Source: Deltaproteobacteria bacterium
GTDB lineage: Bacteria > Desulfobacterota > Binatia > Binatales > Binataceae
DNA: 64,000 nucleotides
Assembly (NCBI GenBank): GCA_019237115.1
Contig: JAFAHS010000437.1
Location: 1-64,000 of the forward strand
Reading direction: 5' to 3'
The notes under the pieces are model-generated. The model saw only the letters and a program-made list of their open reading frames with translations. It was not told the DNA's origin and ran no database searches. Position numbers and translations under genes: made by a program. The number at the start of each line of letters is the position of its first letter. Position 1 is the first letter of the stretch. Below are positions 47,409 to 57,602 of the stretch, one piece after another.

Positions 47409-49994
47409 ATGGCGGAGGTGCGGCGTAATCTGGTCCTGGTTGACGGCTCCGGTTACGTGTTCCGCGCTTTTCACGCGCTGCCCGAACTCAACAATTCCCG
47501 CGGTCTGCCGGTCAATGCGATCTACGGCTTCATCCGAATGTTGATGAAGCTGCTCAAGGACACCCGCCCGACGCATATCGCGGTCGTATTCGACTCCGCT
47601 AAAAAGACCTTTCGCGACGATCTTTTCGAGGACTACAAGAAAAACCGCGTCGCGACGCCGAGCGATCTGCTCAAGCAAATCCCCTACATCCATCGCGCGG
47701 TCGACGCCTTCCGCATCAAGACCATCATGCGCGACGGCTACGAAGCCGACGATGTGATCGGCACGCTGGCCACCCGAGCCGCCAAGCACGGCATCGACAC
47801 CGTCATCGTCACTTCCGACAAGGACTTCAAGCAGCTGGTGTCACCGCGCATCAGCTTGTGGGACACGATGGGCGACAAGCGGACCGGGGTGCGCGAGGTA
47901 AAGGAACGTTTTGGGGTGGAGCCGCGCGCGCTGATCGACATCCAGGCTCTGACTGGCGACCCGATCGACAACGTCAAGGGGATTCCCGGCGTCGGGGAGA
48001 AGACCGCATCCACGCTCATCCAGAAGTTCGGCGATTTGGACAATCTCTACGCCCACCTTGCGGAAGTTCCCGCGTGCGGAATTCGCGGCGGTGCGAAAGT
48101 CGCGGGATTGCTCAAGGAGCATCGCGCCGATGTCGAGCTGGCTCGCCAGCTGGTGCGAATCGATACCGACATGCCCCTCGATGTGACGCCCGAAAGTTGT
48201 GAATGGAAAGGTATCGACGAGCAGGCTGCAACCGAGCTGGTGCGCGAGCTGGAATTCACCTCGATGCTGCAGGAGATCCGTCCAAGCCAGGTCGAATTGC
48301 CGATGACGGCGCGCAGCGAAACGCCGTTGGGTGCGGCCGAGGTTGGCAAAATTCTGGACGAATTGAGAAACGCCCCGCGGATTTCCCTGGCGCTACTAGG
48401 TGATGGAGTTGCCGCCGACGGCCTCCAACTTCACCGAGCCGGAAAAACCCATGTTTTGAACAGGGAGCTGATCCCGGCGGTCGCCACGCTGCTTGCGGAG
48501 GAGAGGCCGCCGAAAGCGTGCCACGACCTCAAGGCCCATCTGCGCCGCCTCGGTGCGCTGGGAATAACGCTCAGGGGAGCGGATTTCGACACGATGTTGG
48601 CGGGCTTCCTCATCAACTCGGGGCGCCCGGAACCATCGCTGGACGATCTGTACCACGAACATCTGGCACCGCTGGGCCGTCCCAGCGCGTCGCTGCCGCA
48701 GGCCGAGATCGTCTCGTCGCTGTGCGACGCGCTCGCGCCCAAGCTCGCCGCCCAGGGACTCGACAAGCTGTTCAACGAAATCGAGATGCCGATTGCAGTG
48801 ATCCTGGCGGACATGGAGGCCGGCGGAGTTGGCATAGATGCGTCGGCCCTCAAGGGCATCGCCGACGAATTCGGCAAGGAACTGGCGCGGCTGGAGATGG
48901 AGTGTTACCAGGCGGCCGGCCGCAAGTTTAATCTCAACTCGCCCCTCCAGCTGCGGGAGATTCTGTTCACCGAATTGAAACTGCCGGTTAAGGGGATCAA
49001 GAAGAGCAAGAGCGGATACTCGACCGATGCGGATACGCTCGAGAAATTGGCGAGCGTCCATCCCCTGCCGCGCAGGTTGCTGGAATTCCGGGTGCTGGCC
49101 AAGCTCAAGTCGACCTACGCGGACGCGCTCGGTCAACTGATCGATCCGGCGACCGGGAGGATCCATACGACCCTTCATCAGGCGATCGCGGCTACGGGCC
49201 GGCTGAGCTCCAGCGAACCGAACCTTCAGAATATTCCAACCCGCAGTGAGGCGGGCCGCCGCATCCGGCGGGCGTTCGTGGCGCAGACCGATCACGTGCT
49301 GCTGTCGGCCGACTACTCGCAGATCGATTTGCGGGTCCTGGCTCATCTGTCGGGCGACCCCACCCTGGTTGCCGCTTTTCAGCACGGCGAAGACATTCAT
49401 ATGCGGACCGCGATGGAAGTGATGGGAATCTCGGCGGGCAAGGTGGACGCCGAAGCCCGCCGACTCGCGAAGGTCATTAATTTCGGGATCATCTACGGGA
49501 TGGGAGCTACCCGGCTGGCGGGTGAACTGGGCATTTCGCTCGCCGAAGCCTCGGACTATATCAAGCGGTACTTCGAACGATTGGCGGGGGTGAGCGCGTG
49601 GTTCCGGGAAACCCTGGACCGTGCCCGCAAAGCTGGCTACGTGACGACCATGTTTGGGCGCAGGCGCTACCTGCCGGAGTTGAATGCTCCGGTGGGGGGA
49701 GCACGGGCACAGGCCGAGCGGATCGCCATCAACACCCCCATTCAGGGCAGCGCGGCCGACCTTATAAAGGTGGCGATGATAGGGCTGCATAGACAGATTG
49801 AGCAGCGCAAGATCGACGCGATGATGGTTATGCAGGTCCATGACGAGCTGCTGATCGAGGTAAAGAAGGAAGCCCTGCAGGAGGCCGCCGAGGTCGCAAA
49901 ACAGGAAATGGAGGGGGTGGCGGCTATGCGCGTACCGCTGAAAGTCGAATTGAAATGGGGCAGTAATTGGGCAGAAATGCGCGGTGGCGTGTGA
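47409..49994 (+). CDS. polA: DNA polymerase I
   Basis: 5'-nuclease domain (LVLVDGSGYVFRAFHAL...KDFKQLVSPRISLWD), pol domain (LSADYSQIDLRVLAHLSGD, RRLAKVINFGIIYGMG, MMVMQVHDELLIEV). Confidence 0.96.
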   Translation: MAEVRRNLVLVDGSGYVFRAFHALPELNNSRGLPVNAIYGFIRMLMKLLKDTRPTHIAVVFDSAKKTFRDDLFEDYKKNRVATPSDLLKQIPYIHRAVDAFRIKTIMRDGYEADDVIGTLATRAAKHGIDTVIVTSDKDFKQLVSPRISLWDTMGDKRTGVREVKERFGVEPRALIDIQALTGDPIDNVKGIPGVGEKTASTLIQKFGDLDNLYAHLAEVPACGIRGGAKVAGLLKEHRADVELARQLVRIDTDMPLDVTPESCEWKGIDEQAATELVRELEFTSMLQEIRPSQVELPMTARSETPLGAAEVGKILDELRNAPRISLALLGDGVAADGLQLHRAGKTHVLNRELIPAVATLLAEERPPKACHDLKAHLRRLGALGITLRGADFDTMLAGFLINSGRPEPSLDDLYHEHLAPLGRPSASLPQAEIVSSLCDALAPKLAAQGLDKLFNEIEMPIAVILADMEAGGVGIDASALKGIADEFGKELARLEMECYQAAGRKFNLNSPLQLREILFTELKLPVKGIKKSKSGYSTDADTLEKLASVHPLPRRLLEFRVLAKLKSTYADALGQLIDPATGRIHTTLHQAIAATGRLSSSEPNLQNIPTRSEAGRRIRRAFVAQTDHVLLSADYSQIDLRVLAHLSGDPTLVAAFQHGEDIHMRTAMEVMGISAGKVDAEARRLAKVINFGIIYGMGATRLAGELGISLAEASDYIKRYFERLAGVSAWFRETLDRARKAGYVTTMFGRRRYLPELNAPVGGARAQAERIAINTPIQGSAADLIKVAMIGLHRQIEQRKIDAMMVMQVHDELLIEVKKEALQEAAEVAKQEMEGVAAMRVPLKVELKWGSNWAEMRGGV

Positions 49995-50625
49995 AATTGC
50001 GCCTGAATTTCTCCAGACCCGCCCGCGTCTAACCAAATTGAGAACCCCAGGCCGCCAGGACGGCGACGAAGCCGAGCTCATCCAAGAGGCCAAGAACGGT
50101 AACTCAGAGGCCTTCGGAGTTTTGGTTGAGCGCTACCAACGGCGAGTTGCTAACGTTGCCTTCGCGGTCGTACACAATCAGGACGATGCTATCGAACTTG
50201 CGCAAGAAACCTTCGTACGAGCGTACGAGAATCTGCAAAAATTCGAATCGCGCTCCAGCTTCTCGACCTGGCTCTATCGAATCGCAGCGAACCTGGCAAT
50301 CGACTTTTGGCGACGTGAAGGACGTCACGTGCTGCTGCGTGGCGAAGACGCTGAAAATGAACTACAGCGGCTCCCGACCGAAAAGGGTGATTCCTTCAAG
50401 GCCGCAAGCCGCAAAGAACTCTCCGGACGCCTCTCGAAGGCGCTGGAGGAGTTGACGCCAGAACATCGCGCAGTGATACTTTTACGCGAAGTGGAAGGGC
50501 TGTCCTACGACGAGATCAGCGATGTCCTGCAATGCCCGCGCGGCACGGTCATGAGCCGACTCCATTACGCGCGTAGCCGCATGCGTGTGATGCTCAAGGA
50601 TCTCGCCAAGGACGGAGGCGGATGA
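49984..50625 (+). CDS. ECF RNA polymerase sigma factor (RpoE-like)
   Basis: ELIQEAKNGNSEAFGVLVERYQRRVANVAFAVVHNQDDAIELAQETFVRAYENLQKFESRSSFSTWLYRIAANLAIDFWRR; start uncertain. Confidence 0.92.
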   Translation: MACEIAPEFLQTRPRLTKLRTPGRQDGDEAELIQEAKNGNSEAFGVLVERYQRRVANVAFAVVHNQDDAIELAQETFVRAYENLQKFESRSSFSTWLYRIAANLAIDFWRREGRHVLLRGEDAENELQRLPTEKGDSFKAASRKELSGRLSKALEELTPEHRAVILLREVEGLSYDEISDVLQCPRGTVMSRLHYARSRMRVMLKDLAKDGGG

Positions 50626-51212
50626 TGGCCGATACTGAGCATGTCTCTCTGATGCTGGGTCCGTTCGAGGACCGCGAGCTTGAACCTCACGAGTACCAGG
50701 AAGTCGCATTTCATCTCGCGCGTTGCGAAGAGTGCCGCGCCGAACTCGCCGAATACGGCGCGATCGGACGCGAGCTGAGGACGCAGGCAGTCGATCCGCC
50801 GCTGGACGGCTTCAAGGACGCGGTGATGCGGCGTATCGACGCCCTGCCGGTACCCCTTGGCGTCCGAGTGCGCCGCCTGTTCGACCGCATCGGCGGGCTG
50901 TTCCCTTCGGGCCTGGGCATGGCGATGGCCGGCGCGATCGCGGCGGCGATTACCGTGGTATTGGTGACACCTTACGCACAAGTCGCCATGCACCGGTCGA
51001 CTCCGATCCGCGAAATCGCCAAGGCCGAGCCTGAGCCGGCTCTCCGGCCGGGGGTTGAAACCGCACACCACGCAATCGGGCGTGAATTCGGCGAGGCGGA
51101 AGAGGAACCCCAGGCAGTTATTTCGAAGCTTGAGTCGGATATTCCTTCGGTGGCGGTCTGGAACGAGCCGCGAATGAGTACGACGGTAATCTGGCTACCG
51201 GATCAGCAGTAG
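50622..51212 (+). CDS. zf-HC2-type anti-sigma factor, membrane-anchored
   Basis: HEYQEVAFHLARCEECRAELAEYGAIGREL; TM GLGMAMAGAIAAAITVVLVTP; ATGA overlap with sigma gene. Confidence 0.85.
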   Translation: MMADTEHVSLMLGPFEDRELEPHEYQEVAFHLARCEECRAELAEYGAIGRELRTQAVDPPLDGFKDAVMRRIDALPVPLGVRVRRLFDRIGGLFPSGLGMAMAGAIAAAITVVLVTPYAQVAMHRSTPIREIAKAEPEPALRPGVETAHHAIGREFGEAEEEPQAVISKLESDIPSVAVWNEPRMSTTVIWLPDQQ

Positions 51213-51219
51213 ATCGACG

Positions 51220-51735
51220 ATGCTGACTCATTCGCGAATGTTCGTCCTCCTGATTGCCGCCCTTTGTGCATTCCTGGCCGTGGGGAGCGCCGCCGCCGAG
51301 CAATCTCACCCACAAGTCATTATCCTGCGCGTCTATTCGGTGCTGGCTGCCGATACCAACCAGGGTGTCGATCCACAACTCGGCTCAATCGGCTCCCAGT
51401 TGAGCAAGATGTTCAACTACACCACCTATGAGCTGGTCAGCGAGCAGAACGGCCGTACCGAGATGGGCAAGATGATCGAATTCACCATGCCCGGCGGGCG
51501 GATACTCCACATCGAGCCGCAATCGGTGGAGCGAAACATGATCGCGATGGAAATACTGCTGTTCCAGGGCGAAAAACCAATGCTGACCACCGATCTCAAG
51601 TTGCCCAACAACGGCAATCTAATCGTGGGTGGACCCCACTACGAGCAGGGGGCGCTGATAATTACGATCGGCGCAAACATGGCACCCGATCTGGGCTCTC
51701 CCGCTGCGGCGACCACCGCGGACCAGGCGAAATAA
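51220..51735 (+). CDS. secreted protein of unknown function
   Basis: Signal peptide MFVLLIAALCAFLAVGSAAA; third gene of sigma/anti-sigma operon. Confidence 0.7.
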   Translation: MLTHSRMFVLLIAALCAFLAVGSAAAEQSHPQVIILRVYSVLAADTNQGVDPQLGSIGSQLSKMFNYTTYELVSEQNGRTEMGKMIEFTMPGGRILHIEPQSVERNMIAMEILLFQGEKPMLTTDLKLPNNGNLIVGGPHYEQGALIITIGANMAPDLGSPAAATTADQAK

Positions 51736-51795
51736 CCACCGGCACCATTTCACGGGTCGCGCACACCTTAAGCGGACGACCCGCCGCACGGCGGG

Positions 51796-52557
51796 CTATC
51801 TGGGCGGCATTCTCAGCGCGCCGTCGAGGCGGATGGTCTCTCCGTTCAGCATCGCGTTCTCCACGAGGTGCCGTGCAAGCGAGGCATATTCGCGCGGCTG
51901 TCCCAGTCGCTGCGGAAACGGAATCTGCGCGGCCAGGGCCTTGCGCGCGGGGTCGGGCAGACCGGCGAGCATCGGGGTGTCGAAGGTGCCCGGCGCGATA
52001 GTGCAGACGCGGATGCCGACGGACGAGAGGTCCCGTGCGATGGGCAGCGTCATGCCCACCACCCCGCCTTTGGACGCAGAATAGGCCGCCTGCCCTATCT
52101 GCCCGTCGAATGCCGCGACTGACGCGGTATTAATGATTACACCGCGCTCACCGTCCGCGGTGGGTTGATTCTTGGCCATCTGCGCCGCAGCCAGGCGTAT
52201 CACGTTGAAGGTGCCGCTTAGGTTGACCTCGATAACCTTCTTGAAAAGCTCCAGCGAGTGCGGCCCCTGCTTGGTAATGGTGCGCATGGCGCGGCCGATC
52301 CCCGCACAGTTGACGGCGATGTGAAGAGAGCCAAACTTGGCTACCGTCTTGCTGATGGCAGCGGCCACCTCGCTGTCGGACACCACATCTGCCGCAACGA
52401 AGATGCCGTCGAGCGAAGCGGCGACGTTCTGTCCGGGTGACGAGCCCAGGTCGAGGACGGCAATCTTTGCACCCCCTGCGGCGAGCTCGCGAGCAGTCGC
52501 TTCGCCGAGCCCCGAACCGCCACCGGTAATCAGAGCAATCGAATTTTTGAGATCCAT
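51796..52557 (-). CDS. SDR family oxidoreductase (3-hydroxyacyl-CoA dehydrogenase-like)
   Basis: [64 protein letters not shown]. Confidence 0.92.
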   Translation of the reverse strand: MDLKNSIALITGGGSGLGEATARELAAGGAKIAVLDLGSSPGQNVAASLDGIFVAADVVSDSEVAAAISKTVAKFGSLHIAVNCAGIGRAMRTITKQGPHSLELFKKVIEVNLSGTFNVIRLAAAQMAKNQPTADGERGVIINTASVAAFDGQIGQAAYSASKGGVVGMTLPIARDLSSVGIRVCTIAPGTFDTPMLAGLPDPARKALAAQIPFPQRLGQPREYASLARHLVENAMLNGETIRLDGALRMPPR

Positions 52558-52646
52558 GAGAACCTCATCGAGTTAGTCCTGAATGGAAAAAACTATGTCC
52601 GACCCGTAGCTGATGCAAGAAACGCACAGCCCGGCGAGCACATCGA

Positions 52647-54779
52647 TCATGAGGCTGACGTGCTGATAACCGTAGTTGGCATGCGCTCGCTCAGCAGGCG
52701 GCGGGCGGCTTCAACGCTTTGAGAGGTTCCGGCAAGGCCAACAATGTCGCCTTCCTTCAGCACTTCACCACTATCCGCGACGAGCACTTCCTGGTCGCGG
52801 GAAATCGCGATGGCGGCGGCGCCGGTGGCAGCGCGAAGGCCAATCGCGGCGAGGGTTTTGCCGATGGCGGATGCTCCCGCTTCCAGCCGTACGGGCGTGA
52901 TCATGCCGAAACCCGGGACTTCTTCCTGGCCAGACGTGGTTGCACTCCCGGCACTGAGCGATTCGGCAAGGATACGCTTCAGCACGCCCATCTGCCCGTA
53001 CATCCTCTGCATACTCCTGACGATGACGATGCCCATCAGGATGACACCGATGATAACGACGCCGATACCCTCCATCGGATCGAGAAACGGCTGCACCAGA
53101 GCGAGCAACGGGACCACCACGACCAGCAACAGGGTCGTATGAAGCATCGAAATGAGTGCCAGCGCGGGCCCGGTCAGCGCTCCGCTGGTGACCTCGCGGC
53201 TGTGCCCCTCGGAGAGCGTCATGAGAACCAGGCTGCGGGCCAGGCTGCGCGCGCCGAAAAACATCATGGCCGCAAACGGGGCGCACAGCAGCAGGGTAAA
53301 AAGATCGACCACGATCTCGCTTTCGAACAAATCAAGACCGGTGAGGGCGAGAACGTGTTGTGTGAGCCCCAGGTAATCAACATCGTTGGCGATCAGGATT
53401 GCCCCGATTGCGACCGCCCCGCCGCCGAGCATCACGATCTGCCACATCACGGCGCCGAACGGGACGGCCACGCGGCGAATGCGTTCCATCAGCGAATCGT
53501 ACATGCCCTGCGTCGCTCCCAGCCGGGACGGCACGTGGCCTGCGATCAAGCGGGCGAGCGGAACCGACGCCTTGATCATGAAGGGAGTGGTAAAAGTCGT
53601 GATAGCCGAAACCGCCACAGCCAGCGTGTACAGGAAGTTCCGAGTTGCGTGCATCGAAACGCCAAGCCCGGCAATGATGAAAGAAAACTCGCCGATTTGT
53701 GTAAGGCTCATGCCGGCCTGCACTGCAGGGTGAATCCCGACCCCGGAAAGAAGCGAAGCCATGGTTACGCCGAGGAACTTTCCGAAAATCACGGCCAGCA
53801 CCAATACCACGAGTGCGATCCAGTGCTGGGCGAGCTGCGCCGGATCGAGCATCATCCCGACCGAAATGAAGAACACCGCTCCGAAAATATCCCGCAGCGG
53901 CGCCACCAGATGCTCGATGCCCTGTGCTTCGCCCGACTCTGCTACCATCGAACCCGCCAGGAAAGCGCCCAGAGCTACCGAGTATCCGGCGTGCTCGGCG
54001 AGGATCGATAGACCAAAGCAGATTCCGATGCTGGCGATCAGGGTGGTTTCCGGCCGCTGCAAGCGGACCACGAGACGAACCGTCCGCGGAACAATCAGCA
54101 GTCCTCCGCCTACCAGCGCGACCAGGAACAGGCCCAGCTTGCCCACGGTCATCAGCATCATGCGCGCGCTGAGACCGCTTCCAGAAGCCAGCGCAGTCAA
54201 TACCGCCAGCAACATTACCGCAGTCAGATCCTCGGCGAGCAGGACCCCGAAAACCAGGTCGCGCAGCTGCTGGCTGAGGTCTCGCTGCTCGCCGAACGCC
54301 TTCGCGACGATAGTGGTGCTGGAGATGGACAGGGCCACCCCGATGAAGATGCTTTCCAGCTCCGTCCATCCCATCGCGTGCCCGAGCACATACCCGATCC
54401 AGATCATCAGGCCCACCTGGAGGGCGGTCACAAATCCGGCAGTGGGACCGAGCCGTATCAGCTTGCGAATGCTGAACTCGAGGCCCAGCGCGAACATCAA
54501 GAGAATGACGCCAAGTTCGGATAGGACCTGGACTCGGTTGGGGTCGGCAAGCAGCGGGACCGGAACATGCGGTCCTACGATCAGTCCCGCTATCAGGTAG
54601 CCGACCACGACCGGCTGTTTGATCGCATCGAACACGACCGTGGTCACCGCCGCCACGCACAGAACCATGCCCAGGTCCTCAAGGAAGGTATGCGTGACGA
54701 GTTGGAACAGCATCCGAGTCCGCCTGAAGCACAGCGGGATTAGGCTTGCCTGTACCACACCGGCGATGCGAAGCGGCAA
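52647..54779 (-). CDS. cation:proton antiporter (Kef/YbaL type) with C-terminal TrkA-C-like domain
   Basis: QPVVVGYLIAGLIVGPHVP, LGVILLMFALGLEFSIRKL, AGYSVALGAFLAGSMVAESG; C-terminal AIGKTLAAIGLRAATGAAAIAISRDQEVL. Confidence 0.92.
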   Translation of the reverse strand: MPLRIAGVVQASLIPLCFRRTRMLFQLVTHTFLEDLGMVLCVAAVTTVVFDAIKQPVVVGYLIAGLIVGPHVPVPLLADPNRVQVLSELGVILLMFALGLEFSIRKLIRLGPTAGFVTALQVGLMIWIGYVLGHAMGWTELESIFIGVALSISSTTIVAKAFGEQRDLSQQLRDLVFGVLLAEDLTAVMLLAVLTALASGSGLSARMMLMTVGKLGLFLVALVGGGLLIVPRTVRLVVRLQRPETTLIASIGICFGLSILAEHAGYSVALGAFLAGSMVAESGEAQGIEHLVAPLRDIFGAVFFISVGMMLDPAQLAQHWIALVVLVLAVIFGKFLGVTMASLLSGVGIHPAVQAGMSLTQIGEFSFIIAGLGVSMHATRNFLYTLAVAVSAITTFTTPFMIKASVPLARLIAGHVPSRLGATQGMYDSLMERIRRVAVPFGAVMWQIVMLGGGAVAIGAILIANDVDYLGLTQHVLALTGLDLFESEIVVDLFTLLLCAPFAAMMFFGARSLARSLVLMTLSEGHSREVTSGALTGPALALISMLHTTLLLVVVVPLLALVQPFLDPMEGIGVVIIGVILMGIVIVRSMQRMYGQMGVLKRILAESLSAGSATTSGQEEVPGFGMITPVRLEAGASAIGKTLAAIGLRAATGAAAIAISRDQEVLVADSGEVLKEGDIVGLAGTSQSVEAARRLLSERMPTTVISTSAS

Positions 54780-55034
54780 TCAGCTGCTGGACGAACAGGT
54801 TGTCGCGCTCTGCAGCTGAGAAACCCTTTGGTTTCTGGATCGTCGGTTCTGATTGTTGGTGCGTGCCCCGCCGTAGTCGCTCCGAAGTGGAGTTGCCCGA
54901 GGTCAACTTCATTTGCAGGATGCACGACGACCTCGATCGGTCGCCTGGGACCAGCGCACTGGTCCTTGGCGCGCTCGAACCACTCGCTCACACGTGACCG
55001 GCGATCTGATGGCACCGGGGTCGAACGTTCGCGA

Positions 55035-56195
55035 CTACGCGCCTGCGACACGGGGCAGGACTTTGCTCCAGAACAACTCGATGGTTTTCATGAGGCGGTC
55101 GTGAGGCAGAAGTCCGTTGTACATCCATGCGAAGATCCATCGGACGGGCAGCCGCTTCATGAACGATTCGATCTGGCGGGTAACCGTGTCAACGGTGCCC
55201 ACAAACGCGAGGCCGTCCTTCCATAGATCGGCGCGCTCCCTGCTTTCGGGATCTTCCATTCCGGCTGAAAAACCAAACGGTTCGAACCATTCGTGGCCGC
55301 AGAAGTAGCCGCTGTCGCGCCAGATCGCAAGCGCCTCCTCGTCGCTATCCGCGATGATCACGTCACGTAGCACCCCCATCCCTTCGCCTATCGGATTCTG
55401 TGACACGTCGGAGTAAAGCTTGCACAGCTGCGCCTCGTACTTGGGATGGAGTGGCGGAAGAATCGCGGTGACTCCCTCTTGCGCGCACCATCGAATGCTC
55501 CGCTCGGAAGACGCGAACGGCTGGAACAAGGGCGGGTGTGGCTTTTGCACCGGTTTGGGTACTACCGCGACGGAACGAACTACACCATTCTCCACGCCGC
55601 CGCCCCATTTCCTGGTGGCCTCGAGGGTCCAGGGCGTATCGCCGGCGGGCACGCGCCAGTACTTGCCGTTGTGAGTCAGGAAGTCATCGGTCCAGGCTTT
55701 TTTGATAATCCGGAAGCATTCCTCGAAGGCGGCCCGGTTGGCAGCATCGATTTCATCGTGCTGATGGGGCAAGGCGCCGTGAATCCCGTGGGTCTGCTGC
55801 GCCATGACGTCGACCCAGCGCCGTTGATATCCGCGTGCGAAGCCGGCGTTGGCCCGCCCACCTGACATGTGATCGAGCATCGCGATGTCCTCGGCCACCC
55901 GAATCGGATTTTGCGACGGCAGCACGATCCCCAACTGGCCAACGCGCAAGCGCTTGGTCTGCATCGCGATGTACAGGTCGAGCAAAACAGGATTGTTGGA
56001 AAGCTCGAAACCCTCGACATGAAAGTGGTGCTCGGTGAAGCTTATCGAGTCATAACCGAGGTCGTCGGCCAGGCGCGCCTGCGCAGAAATTTCTCGAAGC
56101 ATCTGGTCATAGGCAGCGCCGTCGAGTCCGACTTTGCCTCTTTCGATCTGGGTCTTGTCTCCCACCGTGGGCAAATAAAAGAGCGATACTTTCAT
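55035..56195 (-). CDS. LLM class flavin-dependent oxidoreductase
   Basis: MKVSLFYLPTVGDKTQ...LADDLGYDSISFTEHHFHVEGFELSNNPVLLDLYIAMQTKRLRVGQLGIVLPSQNPIRVAEDIAMLDHMSGGRANAGFARGYQ; internal ATG 56195 preferred over 56642. Confidence 0.9.
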   Translation of the reverse strand: MKVSLFYLPTVGDKTQIERGKVGLDGAAYDQMLREISAQARLADDLGYDSISFTEHHFHVEGFELSNNPVLLDLYIAMQTKRLRVGQLGIVLPSQNPIRVAEDIAMLDHMSGGRANAGFARGYQRRWVDVMAQQTHGIHGALPHQHDEIDAANRAAFEECFRIIKKAWTDDFLTHNGKYWRVPAGDTPWTLEATRKWGGGVENGVVRSVAVVPKPVQKPHPPLFQPFASSERSIRWCAQEGVTAILPPLHPKYEAQLCKLYSDVSQNPIGEGMGVLRDVIIADSDEEALAIWRDSGYFCGHEWFEPFGFSAGMEDPESRERADLWKDGLAFVGTVDTVTRQIESFMKRLPVRWIFAWMYNGLLPHDRLMKTIELFWSKVLPRVAGA

Positions 56196-56256
56196 GCTTC
56201 CCCCGACACGTACATGCCGCGACTGTAGAACCATATTCGTCGGGACAGCAAGCAGA

Positions 56257-56661
56257 TCACTTCCGCTGACGATGCGGAGTCCGGGGCGGTACCAGCCAGA
56301 ACGCCGCCGCCACGGCGATGGTGAACCCGGCGTAGAGAGCAACGAAGACCCACGGCGCCCAAGCAAAGAAGATGAGGCGATGCGTCCAGTAGGCGATAAA
56401 GTCAGCCGGATAAATGGCCTGGCCGGCACGCACGCGTAAGGCGTCCTCCAGCCACGTGAGAGGACAGATAACGCCCAGCAAGGCTTCCAGCAGGACCAGA
56501 CCGATCGCAGCGAGATGGAGGACGCGGAACCAGAAGCTGCGAACCCATCGAGCGTCGAGAGCGGCGCCGACCAGGATCGCGATGAAGCCGAATACGACAA
56601 ACGCGACATACGCCGCGTGAGCGAGCACCACCGCATCCGCAAGGAGGCGCCAACCCATCAT
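56257..56661 (-). CDS. DUF2784 domain-containing membrane protein
   Basis: MMGWRLLADAVVLAHAAYVAFVVFGFIAILVG...HLAAIGLVLLEALLGVICPLTWLEDALR. Confidence 0.8.
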   Translation of the reverse strand: MMGWRLLADAVVLAHAAYVAFVVFGFIAILVGAALDARWVRSFWFRVLHLAAIGLVLLEALLGVICPLTWLEDALRVRAGQAIYPADFIAYWTHRLIFFAWAPWVFVALYAGFTIAVAAAFWLVPPRTPHRQRK

Positions 56662-56782
56662 TTGGTGATCATCATTCCTTTCCGGAGCGACCGCGCAAGC
56701 GGTCTTTGCGCGCCCGAACGGGAGGGGGTTATACTCCACATTCGTTTGCGGGGAATCTGGCAGCGTGGAGGCAGAAAGTCCG

Positions 56783-57574
56783 ATGCGGCTCAAGGATAAG
56801 GTAGCGCTCGTCACCGGCGCGGGCTCCGGCATCGGTGAAGCGACCGCCAAGACGTTCGCGCGTGAGGGTGCGCGGGTAGTTATCGCCGATATCAATGATG
56901 ATGGGGGGCGGCGCGTCGTGGGCGAGATTCGCAAGGCCGGCGGCACGGCGGAGTTTCATCATGCTGACGTGGGCGTGCACGCCGAAATCGAGAAGATGGT
57001 GCAGTTCGCAGTCGAATACTTCGGGCGGCTCGACATCCTGCACAACAACGCAATCTTCACGACCGTCGGACACGTGGGTGAGATCAGCATCGAAGGATGG
57101 CAGAAAACGGTCGACGTGGGTCTTACCGCATACTGGTACGCGACCAAGTGCGCGATCGAGGTGATGCTGCCGCGAAAGCGCGGCGCAATCGTTAACACCG
57201 CGTCGGTGTCGGGCCTGGCTGGCGATTACACGCTGGGAGCCTACAACGCGGTCAAGCACGGGGTGGTGGGCCTGACCAAATCGACCGCCATCGAGTACGC
57301 ACGCAAGGGGATTCGCTGTAATGCGGTGTGCCCCGGTCCTATCGGCACCCCGCCGCTGCTGCGCATGGAGGACTCGCACCCCGAGCTGATTGGGCGCATC
57401 CGGGAAGCCATTCCGATGGGGAGGCTCGGCGAACCGCAGGAAATCGCCAACGTCGTGTTGTTCCTCGCGTCCGATGAGGCATCCTTCGTAACGGGGTCTT
57501 TCTACGTGGCCGTCGGCGGGCTGTGGGCGCATTCCGGAATGCCCAGCCTGTCGGGCCAGGGTCCCGAATGGTAA
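56783..57574 (+). CDS. SDR family oxidoreductase
   Basis: MRLKDKVALVTGAGSGIGEATAKTFAREGARVVIADI; LHNNAIFTTVG; YNAVKHGVVGLTKSTAIEYA. Confidence 0.92.
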   Translation: MRLKDKVALVTGAGSGIGEATAKTFAREGARVVIADINDDGGRRVVGEIRKAGGTAEFHHADVGVHAEIEKMVQFAVEYFGRLDILHNNAIFTTVGHVGEISIEGWQKTVDVGLTAYWYATKCAIEVMLPRKRGAIVNTASVSGLAGDYTLGAYNAVKHGVVGLTKSTAIEYARKGIRCNAVCPGPIGTPPLLRMEDSHPELIGRIREAIPMGRLGEPQEIANVVLFLASDEASFVTGSFYVAVGGLWAHSGMPSLSGQGPEW

Positions 57575-57602
57575 TCGCTTTCTAACCAGGAGGTCGCAAC
57601 CC

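Noticed and set aside
48396-50093. 565-aa - strand ORF opposite polA
   Set aside because: Shadow of the well-supported polA gene.
52719-54011. 430-aa + strand ORF opposite the Kef-type antiporter
   Set aside because: Low-complexity His/Asp/Arg-rich translation typical of antisense to a membrane protein gene.
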